19,795 bases of DNA. It comes from an uncultured Eubacteriales bacterium (GTDB lineage Bacteria > Bacillota > Clostridia > Monoglobales > Firm-18). How positions within the stretch are numbered: position 1 is the stretch's first letter; every line of letters begins with the position of its first letter. This document shows positions 13,301 to 19,795 of the stretch, piece after piece. The position numbers and the translations under genes are program-made. Where the stretch lies: positions 1 through 19,795 of the forward strand of contig CAJLYO010000008.1 in NCBI GenBank assembly GCA_905210885.1. Reading direction: 5' to 3'. The notes under the pieces are model-generated. The model was not told the DNA's origin and made no database searches. It saw only the letters and a list, made by a program, of their open reading frames with translations.

Positions 13301-14245
13301 ATGAAGAAATTTCTAAGCATGGCATTGATTTTACTGATGCTGTGCAACATGACCCTGATTTCCTTTGCAGAAGAAAAATATCCGATATCAGGGACGATAG
13401 CGGAAACAGATATAAACTGGAGTCTGACGGAGGACGGCGTCCTCACAGTGACCGGTACAGGCAAATTCCCGGAAGACGAGCTAAGCCGGTGGGAATACGC
13501 GGACAATGTAGTTAAGATTGTTATTTCGGAAGGCATAACGGATATTGGGGACAACAGCTTTTGCGGATTTGTAAATCTGTTCGAGCTGCAGCTTCCGGAC
13601 ACCCTTCTTACAATAGGCAGCGGGGCTTTCGGGTGTTGGAGCGATGCTGAGCTGACTGTTAATATTCCGAAAAATTTAAATCGTATAGGTCCCGAAGACC
13701 CAAGCGACCCGAAAGCGGACATCGCTTTTAATGGGGTTAAAATTAAAAGCTTTAACGTAAACCCGGAAAACCCGGTAAGTGATTTGGATGTTGAAACAAT
13801 CGCCAAGATTTACAAAGGTGAAATCACAAACTGGAGCGAAGTCGGCGGCTCTGACGGTCCTATAGTACTGATAGGCAGAGAAGCAGCCTCCGGAACACGT
13901 GACGGTTTTGAGTCGATTACAGGCACAAAAGACAGCTGCAAATATGCACAGGAGCTTACTTCAACAGGCGATGTTATCCAGACGGTTTCAGGCAACCCCA
14001 ACGCAATCGGATATGCATCTCTCGCAGCAGTAAAGGACACGGTAAAGGTATTGAAGGTTGAAGGCGTTTCGCCCTCAAAAGCAACAATTCAGGACAAAAC
14101 ATATAAAATTCAGAGGGACTTCGTTTTAGTAACACCCAAGGGCAAAGAATTAAGTGCAGCAGCTCAGAAATTCTTTGACTACGCAACAAGCAAAGATGCT
14201 GACGACCTGATTGAAAAAGCGGGTGCAATCCCCGTAATCAGATAA
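13301..14245 (+). CDS. pstS: Hybrid protein: BspA-like leucine-rich repeats joined to the C-terminal half of PstS
   Basis: The product is 314 aa. Residues 1-24 are a signal peptide ending SFA before EEK, with no Cys lipobox. Residues about 30-151 look like a BspA-family LRR protein: ISGTIAETDINWSLTEDG, VLTVTGTGKFP, ISEGITDIGDNSFCGF, LPDTLLTIGSGAFG, IPKNLNRIG and AFNGVKIKSFNV. From N154-PENP-V159 on it reads as PstS: VSDLDVETIAKIYKGEITNW, IVLIGREAASGTRDGFESI, GNPNAIGYASLAAV and the tail to VIR. R193, S197, G198 and T199 match the second-lobe phosphate ligands of E. coli PstS (R135, S139, G140, T141). The first lobe, including the ligands equivalent to T10, F11, S38 and D56, is missing. Phosphate binding as usual therefore seems unlikely. 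Gene position and the intact pstCAB downstream show where the C-terminal half comes from. ATG 13301 is chosen for the signal peptide; GAAAGG lies about 11 nt upstream. A misassembly is the main alternative. Confidence 0.85.
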   Translation: MKKFLSMALILLMLCNMTLISFAEEKYPISGTIAETDINWSLTEDGVLTVTGTGKFPEDELSRWEYADNVVKIVISEGITDIGDNSFCGFVNLFELQLPDTLLTIGSGAFGCWSDAELTVNIPKNLNRIGPEDPSDPKADIAFNGVKIKSFNVNPENPVSDLDVETIAKIYKGEITNWSEVGGSDGPIVLIGREAASGTRDGFESITGTKDSCKYAQELTSTGDVIQTVSGNPNAIGYASLAAVKDTVKVLKVEGVSPSKATIQDKTYKIQRDFVLVTPKGKELSAAAQKFFDYATSKDADDLIEKAGAIPVIR

Positions 14246-14258
14246 GGAAGTGAATAGC

Positions 14259-15113
14259 ATGAGCGGTAAAATACTTGAAAAAATCATGAATGTGATATTT
14301 GCACTGTGCGGCTTTGCCGCTCTTGCATTTGTTGCACTGATTACCGTATTTCTTGCCGCGTCGGGTATCCCGGCGATAGGCAAAATCGGATTTGTAAAAT
14401 TCATTGCAGGCACCGTCTGGGCACCCACGGCGGCAAATCCGTCATACGGAATACTTCCTTTTATATTAAGCTCAATATGGGCAACCGGCGGCGCAATCGT
14501 CATCGGTGTGCCCATCGGCATTCTGTGCGCGGTTTACATCGCCAAAATGGCGCCGAAACGCATAGCGGCGGTTTTAAGAAGCGCGGTTGAACTTTTATCC
14601 GGCATACCGTCAGTTGTGTACGGTCTTGTGGGCATGATAATAATCGTGCCATTTGTCCGCGAAGTTTTCGGACTTCCGGACGGCGCAAACATGTTTTCGG
14701 CAATTGTTGTACTTTCGGTAATGATACTTCCATCGGTTATAAGCATTTCCGAAACGGCAATACGTGCGGTACCCAAGGAATACGAGGAAGGCTCGCTTGC
14801 TTTGGGTGCCACAAAAACCGAAACCGTGTTCAATGTAATCGTACCGGCAGCAAAAAGCGGAATACTTACATCGGTGGTTTTGGGAATAGGCAGAGCCATA
14901 GGCGAGGCAATGGCGGTTATGATGGTCTCCGGCAATGTGCCCAACATGCCGGGCATTTTCAAAAGCGTGCGTTTTTTAACAACGGCTGTAGCTTCCGAAA
15001 TGTCTTACTCCTCCGGTCTGCAGCGTGAAGCGCTGTTTTCAATCGCACTTGTTTTGTTTATATTTATTCTGATTATAAACGTAATTTTAAATTACGTTGT
15101 AAAAAAGAGGTAG
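14259..15113 (+). CDS. pstC: PstC, phosphate ABC transporter permease
   Basis: The product is 284 aa, one of two inner permease subunits of the PstSCAB importer. About six membrane segments are visible. The ABC-permease EAA loop lies in EYEEGSLALGATKTETVFNV and contacts PstB. The IPSVVYGLVGM and GIGRAIGEAMAVMM segments are characteristic of PstC/PstA. I chose ATG 14259, with AAGGAAG 8 nt upstream. The in-frame GTG at 14250 overlaps that site. It follows pstS by 13 nt and precedes pstA by 4 nt. Confidence 0.95.
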   Translation: MSGKILEKIMNVIFALCGFAALAFVALITVFLAASGIPAIGKIGFVKFIAGTVWAPTAANPSYGILPFILSSIWATGGAIVIGVPIGILCAVYIAKMAPKRIAAVLRSAVELLSGIPSVVYGLVGMIIIVPFVREVFGLPDGANMFSAIVVLSVMILPSVISISETAIRAVPKEYEEGSLALGATKTETVFNVIVPAAKSGILTSVVLGIGRAIGEAMAVMMVSGNVPNMPGIFKSVRFLTTAVASEMSYSSGLQREALFSIALVLFIFILIINVILNYVVKKR

Positions 15114-15117
15114 CGCC

Positions 15118-15972
15118 ATGAACAGACGAAAATTATACGGTCTTATACTGAACATACTTATGTACACCGCAGCGGCGGTTATCCTGCTCATTTTAACCGG
15201 TATCATCGGATATATACTGTACCGCGGAGTACCTAACATAACCTTTAAGCTGCTTTCGTCCAAGCCCAGTTTTGTGCGTGAAACCATAGGTATTTTGCCT
15301 AACATTTTAAATACATTGTATATCATTTTAATAACGCTAATTATCGTTTTACCGATTGGCATAGGCGCGGCGGTATACTTAAACGAATACGCAAAAAACA
15401 AAAAAGCGGTATCGGTAATAGAGCTTGCAACAGAAACCCTCGCCGGCATACCTTCAATAATATACGGTCTTGTGGGAATGCTTGTTTTTGTTCAGTTTTT
15501 TTCACTGGGCACAAGCCTTATAGCCGGTGCGCTGACGCTTGTCGTAATGACTCTGCCCACCGTTATACGCACAACCCAGGAAAGCTTGAAAACCGTGCCG
15601 GACGGACTTCGCGAGGGTGCGCTTGCATTAGGCTCCGGCAAATGGCACATGATACGCACGGTGGTTTTGCCATCATCTATTGACGGTATCGTAACCGGCT
15701 GTATTTTATCCATAGGCAGAATCGTCGGCGAAAGCGCGGCGCTGCTTTTTACCGCCGGCATGGCAAACGAAATTATAAGCCTGTGGCAAGCCGCAAAGCC
15801 CGGCAAGGCAGGCTCAACACTGACGGTTGCGCTGTACATGTACGCAAAGGAGCGCGGAGAATTTGAAATCGCCTTTGCAATCGCGGCAATTCTTTTGGTT
15901 ATAACCGCAGTTATAAATATTGCGGCAAAACTCGCGGCAAAAAAACTTCGTAAAGGAGAAAACGGAAAATGA
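15118..15972 (+). CDS. pstA: PstA, phosphate ABC transporter permease
   Basis: The product is 284 aa, the second permease subunit, which pairs with PstC. An N-terminal membrane segment (about residues 12-34) is followed by a periplasmic-facing loop and five further hydrophobic stretches. LAGIPSIIYGLVGM, the EAA-type loop GLREGALALGSGKWHM, and IGRIVGESAALLFTAG are PstA hallmarks. The start is ATG 15118 with AGAGG upstream. Its last codons overlap the pstB start by 4 nt (ATGA), so the two are probably translationally coupled. Confidence 0.95.
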   Translation: MNRRKLYGLILNILMYTAAAVILLILTGIIGYILYRGVPNITFKLLSSKPSFVRETIGILPNILNTLYIILITLIIVLPIGIGAAVYLNEYAKNKKAVSVIELATETLAGIPSIIYGLVGMLVFVQFFSLGTSLIAGALTLVVMTLPTVIRTTQESLKTVPDGLREGALALGSGKWHMIRTVVLPSSIDGIVTGCILSIGRIVGESAALLFTAGMANEIISLWQAAKPGKAGSTLTVALYMYAKERGEFEIAFAIAAILLVITAVINIAAKLAAKKLRKGENGK

Positions 15973-16721
15973 GTGAAATAATGAAGGCGGAAAACCTGAA
16001 TTTGTGGTATGACACAAACCACGCTTTGAAAAACATAAATGCCGCTATACAAAAAAATAAAATAACAGCATTCATAGGCCCGTCCGGCTGCGGAAAGTCC
16101 ACATTTTTAAAGACATTAAACAGAATGAACGACTTGGTTGTCGGCTGCCGCATCGAAGGCAAAGTAACCCTTGACGGCGCGGATATATATGATAATTTTG
16201 ACGTAACGCTTTTAAGAAAACGTGTGGGAATGGTTTTTCAAAAGCCAAACCCGTTTCCCATGAGCATATACGATAATATAAGCTACGGTCCCCGTCTGCA
16301 CGGCGTTAAATCCAAAGTAAAGCTTGACGAAATCGTAGAGCAGTCGCTGCGCCGCGCGGCAATCTGGGACGAATGTAAAGACCGACTGAAAAAAAGCGCC
16401 CTTTCCATGAGCGGCGGACAGCAGCAACGTCTTTGCATAGCAAGAGCGCTTGCAGTTGTGCCGGAAGTGCTTTTAATGGACGAGCCCACCTCGGCGCTCG
16501 ACCCCATTTCCACCTCAAAAATCGAGGACCTTGCAATGGAGCTTAAAGAAAAATATACAATAGTAATGGTAACACACAATATGCAGCAGGCAGTGCGCGT
16601 TGCGGACATGACGGCATTTTTCCTGCTGGGCGAAATAATAGAATTTGACGATACCGAAAAAATGTTTTCGTCACCGTCGGACAAACGGACAGAGGATTAT
16701 ATAACAGGGAGGTTCGGATAA
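15969..16721 (+). CDS. pstB: PstB, phosphate ABC transporter ATPase
   Basis: The product is 250 aa, the cytoplasmic ATPase that drives phosphate import through PstC/PstA. The Walker A motif is G37-PSGCGKST with K43. The Q-loop region is GMVFQKPNPFPMSIYDNISYG, including the PNPFP segment typical of PstB. The ABC signature is LSMSGGQQQR at residues 145-154. Walker B is VLLMDEP with D171-E172, and the switch histidine is in VTHNMQQA. The FLKTLNRMND stretch after Walker A is specific to PstB among ABC ATPases. Its stop overlaps the phoU start (TAATG). Confidence 0.97.
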   Translation: MSEIMKAENLNLWYDTNHALKNINAAIQKNKITAFIGPSGCGKSTFLKTLNRMNDLVVGCRIEGKVTLDGADIYDNFDVTLLRKRVGMVFQKPNPFPMSIYDNISYGPRLHGVKSKVKLDEIVEQSLRRAAIWDECKDRLKKSALSMSGGQQQRLCIARALAVVPEVLLMDEPTSALDPISTSKIEDLAMELKEKYTIVMVTHNMQQAVRVADMTAFFLLGEIIEFDDTEKMFSSPSDKRTEDYITGRFG

Positions 16722-17365
16722 TGAGAAACAAATTTGACGAACAGTTAGCCACGCTTAATACCGAGCTTATTACAATGGGTGCCCTTTGCGAAGAGGCAAT
16801 TTCCGCCGCGGCAAAGTATTTAATTGAAGGTGATGCCGCCCTTAAGGAAAAAGCGTTGGACGCAGACCATCAGATTGACCAAAAGGAACGCGATATAGAA
16901 AATCTGTGCATGAAACTTTTACTTCAGCAGCAGCCCGTCGCACGGGATTTGCGCGTTATCTCCTCCGCTTTAAAAATGATTTCCGACATGGAGCGCATAG
17001 GCGACCAGGCGTCGGACATTGCGGAAATGGCATGCTTTGTAACAGGCGGAATTGACGGTAAAATTCACATTGCCGACATGGCACGCGCCGCAATAAAAAT
17101 GGTAACGGAAAGCGTTGACTCCTTCGTGCGCCGCGACCTTGAAATCGCAAAAGACGTTATCCGCTGTGATGATGACGTGGATAATCTTTTCTTAAAGATT
17201 AAAAATGAGCTTATAAAGAGCGCAGCAGAGGGTGCCAACGACGCCGAGGCTTTAATAGACCTTCTTATGATAGCCAAATACTTCGAGCGTATCGGCGACC
17301 ATGCCGAAAACATTGCGGAATGGGTAATTTATTCAATTACCGGCAAACACAAAACTGTTGAATAA
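16721..17365 (+). CDS. phoU: PhoU, regulator of phosphate transport and signalling
   Basis: The product is 214 aa and all-helical in character, with the two PhoU repeats. The first carries RDLRVISSALKMISDMERIGDQASDIAEM (about residues 75-105). The second carries the parallel LLMIAKYFERIGDHAENIAEWVIYS (about 181-206). The E/D-xx-RIGD motifs are the metal-binding signature. PhoU couples the Pst transporter to PhoR and damps phosphate uptake. The gene starts on the pstB stop. A gap of 42 nt to phoB holds a possible secondary promoter. Confidence 0.96.
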   Translation: MRNKFDEQLATLNTELITMGALCEEAISAAAKYLIEGDAALKEKALDADHQIDQKERDIENLCMKLLLQQQPVARDLRVISSALKMISDMERIGDQASDIAEMACFVTGGIDGKIHIADMARAAIKMVTESVDSFVRRDLEIAKDVIRCDDDVDNLFLKIKNELIKSAAEGANDAEALIDLLMIAKYFERIGDHAENIAEWVIYSITGKHKTVE

Positions 17366-17386
17366 CAGAGCAACTTGTGATAAAAT
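17358..17386 (+). promoter_or_regulatory. Possible internal promoter for phoB-phoR
   Basis: TTGAAT (17358-17363) and TAAAAT (17381-17386) are separated by 17 nt and overlap the end of phoU. The predicted leader would be only about 15 nt, just enough for the AAAAGGAGGG ribosome binding site of phoB. It would allow the two-component genes to be expressed apart from pst. Confidence 0.4.
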
Positions 17387-17407
17387 GGAGAAAAGGAGGG
17401 ATTTTGC

Positions 17408-18088
17408 ATGATATATATTGTTGAGGACGATGACAGCATAAGAAAGCTTGTAAGCTATGCTTTGAAAAAGGAAGGCTACGAGGTTGCCGACTTTCCCGAT
17501 TCACATGAGTTCTTGCGCGAAACGGCACAGACCCTGCCGGAGCTTGTTATGCTTGACATTATGCTTCCGGGCGAAGACGGACTCTCAATTTTAAAAAAGC
17601 TGCGTTCCGGCAAAAGAACTCAGGATATTCCGGTAATTATGCTTACGGCAAAGGACAGCGAATTTGATAAGGTAACGGGACTTGACCTTGGCGCAGACGA
17701 CTATATCGCAAAGCCCTTCGGAATGCTGGAACTTGTTTCAAGAGTTAAGGCGCTTATGCGCCGTACATACAAATCAAAACCCGGCAGCGTGTATGATTTT
17801 GGTGTTTTGCATATAGATGATGATAAACACATTATTAAGGTGAATGACAAAAAAATAGATTTATCATACAAGGAATACGAGCTTTTGGAACAGCTCGCTG
17901 CGGCAAACGGAAACGTAGTCCAAAGAGAAACCTTGCTTACAAAAATCTGGGGAGAATTTTATGAGGAGTCGCGGACTTTGGACGTCCACATACGAAAGCT
18001 GCGCGTTAAGCTGGGAGAGGCAGGAAGCATGATAAAAACAGTAAAAAATATAGGATATAAATTAGAGGTTGATGACTATGACGGCTAA
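17408..18088 (+). CDS. phoB: PhoB/PhoP-type response regulator of the OmpR family
   Basis: The product is 226 aa. The receiver (residues 1-118) has the acidic pocket in VEDDDS, phosphoacceptor D50 in LVMLDIMLPGEDG, T80 in IMLTAKD and K102 in IAKPFG. A winged-helix output domain (about residues 128-224) has LSYKEYELLEQLAANG-like helices, LLTKIWG, SRTLDVHIRKLRVKLG and the IKTVKNIGYKLE wing. It is expected to activate or repress the phosphate regulon when phosphorylated by PhoR, encoded next. The start is ATG 17408 with AAGGAGGG about 8 nt upstream. The symbol is by context: Bacillota equivalents are called PhoP or PhoB, and the OmpR family alone does not fix the regulon. Confidence 0.93.
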   Translation: MIYIVEDDDSIRKLVSYALKKEGYEVADFPDSHEFLRETAQTLPELVMLDIMLPGEDGLSILKKLRSGKRTQDIPVIMLTAKDSEFDKVTGLDLGADDYIAKPFGMLELVSRVKALMRRTYKSKPGSVYDFGVLHIDDDKHIIKVNDKKIDLSYKEYELLEQLAAANGNVVQRETLLTKIWGEFYEESRTLDVHIRKLRVKLGEAGSMIKTVKNIGYKLEVDDYDG

Positions 18089-19733
18089 AATTTTCCGCTC
18101 TGCATTTTTCACTTCGTTTATCGTTCTTGCGGTTTCCGCCGCACTTATAATGTGCGTGCTGTTCGGAGTCTTTGAAAACCTGATGCAAAACGAGCTGGTA
18201 AACGAGGCAGACTATATACAATACGCAATCGGCAGCGATGCCGAAAGCTTTTTTAACACATTTAAAAGCAAAGGAAAGCGCGTCACGCTGATTTCCCGGG
18301 ACGGAACGGTGCTTTATGATACGGAGGCAGACCCTAAAACCATGGATAATCATGCAGGGCGCAGCGAGTTTAAAGAAGCTCTGTTAAACGGCGAGGGAAA
18401 AAGTGTACGTTACTCTCAAACGTTCGCGGAAAAAACGGTATATTACGCACGCCGTCTTGAAAACGGAGATGTATTGCGTGTTTCCGCAAAAAGATACACC
18501 GCCGCAGTATTTGTTTTGCGGCTTACACAGCCCCTCGGGCTTATAATGCTTATCGCCCTGGTACTGTCGTTTATACTTTCCTCGCGGGTCGCAAAAAGCG
18601 TAATAAAACCTATTAACGAAATAAACCTCGACAATCCGGAGGAATGTGAGTGCTATGATGAGATGACGCCTCTTTTAAAACGCCTTGCAAATCAGAAAAA
18701 AACCATTGCAAAACAGCTTGCCGACGCTCATCAGATGCAGGAAAATTTCCGTCTGATTACGGAAAACATGAGCGAAGGATTTTTGGTAATCGATACAAAA
18801 ACAAACCTGCTTTCGTATAACAGCGCGGCCTTAAAGCTTTTAAATTCCGAAGGCGGCGACAAACAGCAAAGCGTGCTTGCACTAAACAGAAGCGAGGCAT
18901 TAAGAAATGCAATTTCCGAGGTTCTGCAAGGCACCAGAAGCGATCAGACCATGACCGAAAACGAGCAGACCTACAGTCTTATCGCAACACCGGTTTTTGA
19001 AAAGGAAAAGGTAATCGGCGCTGTAATAATTATACTTGACGTAACCGAAAGCGCGCGGCGTGAGGCGCTTCGCCGTGAATTTACGGCAAATGTTTCCCAT
19101 GAGTTAAAAACTCCTCTTACCTCAATTTCGGGTTTTGCGGAACTTATGTGCGACGGCACAACACCGCCGGAGGTAACCGCGGATTTTGCAAAATCAATAT
19201 ACAGCGAGGCACAGCGGCTGATTGCCCTTGTAAGCGATATTATAAAGATATCGCGCCTTGACGAAGGCACCGGCGGCATGGAGCTTGAGCCTGTGGATTT
19301 GCTTTCTGCTGCACAGTCCCAGGCGTCTGTCTTAAAAACCGCGGCTGATAAAAAGAACGTTAAAATTAACGTAAGCGGAACTCACGAAACAATAAACGGA
19401 GTTCGCACAATTTTGGATGAAATGATATACAACCTGTGCGACAACGCGGTGAAATACAATAAAAACGGCGGCAGCGTTGATGTCACCGTATCCGGCGGAG
19501 ATAACAATGTAACCGTTACCGTAAAAGACACCGGCATAGGAATCCCCCAGGCATACCAAAGCCGCGTGTTCGAACGCTTTTTCCGTGTAGACAAAAGCCG
19601 TTCAAAAGCAGGCGGCGGAACAGGTCTCGGACTTTCAATAGTGAAGCACGGCGCAAAGCTTCATAATGCGGATATAGTCCTTGAAAGCACCGAAGGTGAA
19701 GGAACAACCGTAAAATTAATATTCGCAAAATAA
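18078..19733 (+). CDS. phoR: PhoR-type membrane sensor histidine kinase
   Basis: The product is 551 aa. The first membrane segment is at about residues 9-31. An extracytoplasmic sensor with the PhoR-type RVTLISRDGTVLYDTEAD follows. The second membrane segment is at about 150-170, then a poorly conserved HAMP-like linker and a PAS domain (LITENMSEGFLVIDTKTN, about 225-330). The HisKA dimerisation domain has H341 in FTANVSHELKTPLTS. The ATPase domain has the N box at N452 (NLCDNAVKYN), G1 at D484 (DTGIGIP), FERFFRVDKSRS and GGGTGLGLSIVKHGA. PhoR senses phosphate status through Pst/PhoU and phosphorylates PhoB. I chose ATG 18078 because GAGG (18065-18068) sits 9 nt upstream. TTG 18069 and ATG 18072 are too close to it. 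The gene overlaps phoB by 11 nt. Confidence 0.95.
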   Translation: MTAKIFRSAFFTSFIVLAVSAALIMCVLFGVFENLMQNELVNEADYIQYAIGSDAESFFNTFKSKGKRVTLISRDGTVLYDTEADPKTMDNHAGRSEFKEALLNGEGKSVRYSQTFAEKTVYYARRLENGDVLRVSAKRYTAAVFVLRLTQPLGLIMLIALVLSFILSSRVAKSVIKPINEINLDNPEECECYDEMTPLLKRLANQKKTIAKQLADAHQMQENFRLITENMSEGFLVIDTKTNLLSYNSAALKLLNSEGGDKQQSVLALNRSEALRNAISEVLQGTRSDQTMTENEQTYSLIATPVFEKEKVIGAVIIILDVTESARREALRREFTANVSHELKTPLTSISGFAELMCDGTTPPEVTADFAKSIYSEAQRLIALVSDIIKISRLDEGTGGMELEPVDLLSAAQSQASVLKTAADKKNVKINVSGTHETINGVRTILDEMIYNLCDNAVKYNKNGGSVDVTVSGGDNNVTVTVKDTGIGIPQAYQSRVFERFFRVDKSRSKAGGGTGLGLSIVKHGAKLHNADIVLESTEGEGTTVKLIFAK

Positions 19734-19795
19734 AAAAGGGAGCCTGTCGGTGAACTGCCCCGGTTTGTACAGACAGTACAAAAAAGAGTGGCTAT
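19734..19795. other. Downstream flank of phoR with nested inverted repeats
   Basis: The last 62 nt show TTTGTAC (19764-19770) with GTACAAA (19776-19782), CTGTC (19744-19748) with GACAG (19772-19776), and AGCC (19741-19744) with GGCT (19790-19793). There is no standard plus-strand terminator. The TGAACTGCCCCGG word at 19751-19763 resembles ends of some IS3-family elements, but too little is visible to call one. Confidence 0.3.

Noticed and set aside
1..19795. CRISPR arrays, tRNA, rRNA, known riboswitches, prophage genes
   Set aside because: I looked on both strands for repeat-spacer periodicity, cloverleaf-like sequence, rRNA words and phage-type genes and saw none.

Overview
The window reads as a chromosomal segment from a low-to-mid GC monoderm bacterium, most likely class Clostridia (Bacillota). 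The evidence is a mraZ-led dcw cluster with one PASTA-carrying, SpoVD-like class B PBP, a meso-diaminopimelate-type MurE (DNPR motif), strong AGGAGG-type ribosome binding sites with some GTG and TTG starts, a Spo0A-like receiver family, and a BspA-type leucine-rich-repeat segment of the sort common in gut Clostridia. I cannot name a genus.

Layout. (1) Positions 1-2985 are an accessory-looking stretch. At the left edge on the minus strand is the first 27 codons of a receiver-domain gene. Next on the plus strand are a secreted protein of unknown function (591-1688) and a 55-residue peptide gene (1728-1895), ending at a strong bidirectional terminator. A second minus-strand receiver gene (2238-2639), closely similar to the first, follows. 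Both receiver genes are preceded by the same ~120 bp block. (2) Positions 2936-13231 hold the division and cell-wall cluster mraZ-rsmH-ftsL-spoVD/ftsI-murE-murF-mraY-ftsW-murG. All genes are plus strand with short gaps or overlaps, starting at a sigma-A-type promoter with tandem GTGG (MraZ-box-like) repeats and ending at a rho-independent terminator. murD, normally between mraY and ftsW, is absent, as are murB, ftsQ, ftsA and ftsZ downstream. (3) Positions 13233-19733 hold a phosphate-starvation operon pstS-pstC-pstA-pstB-phoU-phoB-phoR with its own promoter.

How the genes work together. Block 2 makes lipid II precursors (MurE and MurF add meso-DAP and D-Ala-D-Ala, MraY attaches the product to the lipid carrier, MurG adds GlcNAc) and supplies the polymerase/crosslinker pair FtsW plus the PBP, with FtsL as a scaffold. 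MraZ probably regulates the cluster and RsmH modifies 16S rRNA. Block 3 is a high-affinity phosphate importer with PhoU and the PhoB/PhoR two-component system.

The most striking observation is that the gene in the pstS position is a hybrid. Its first half is a secreted BspA-like leucine-rich-repeat segment. Its second half is the C-terminal lobe of PstS. The join lies in an Asn-Pro-Glu-Asn-Pro segment that both families commonly carry. The N-terminal half of the phosphate site and the usual lipobox are missing. This is either a real gene fusion that also swapped the operon's promoter, or a misassembly at a short shared sequence. Read-level evidence would decide.
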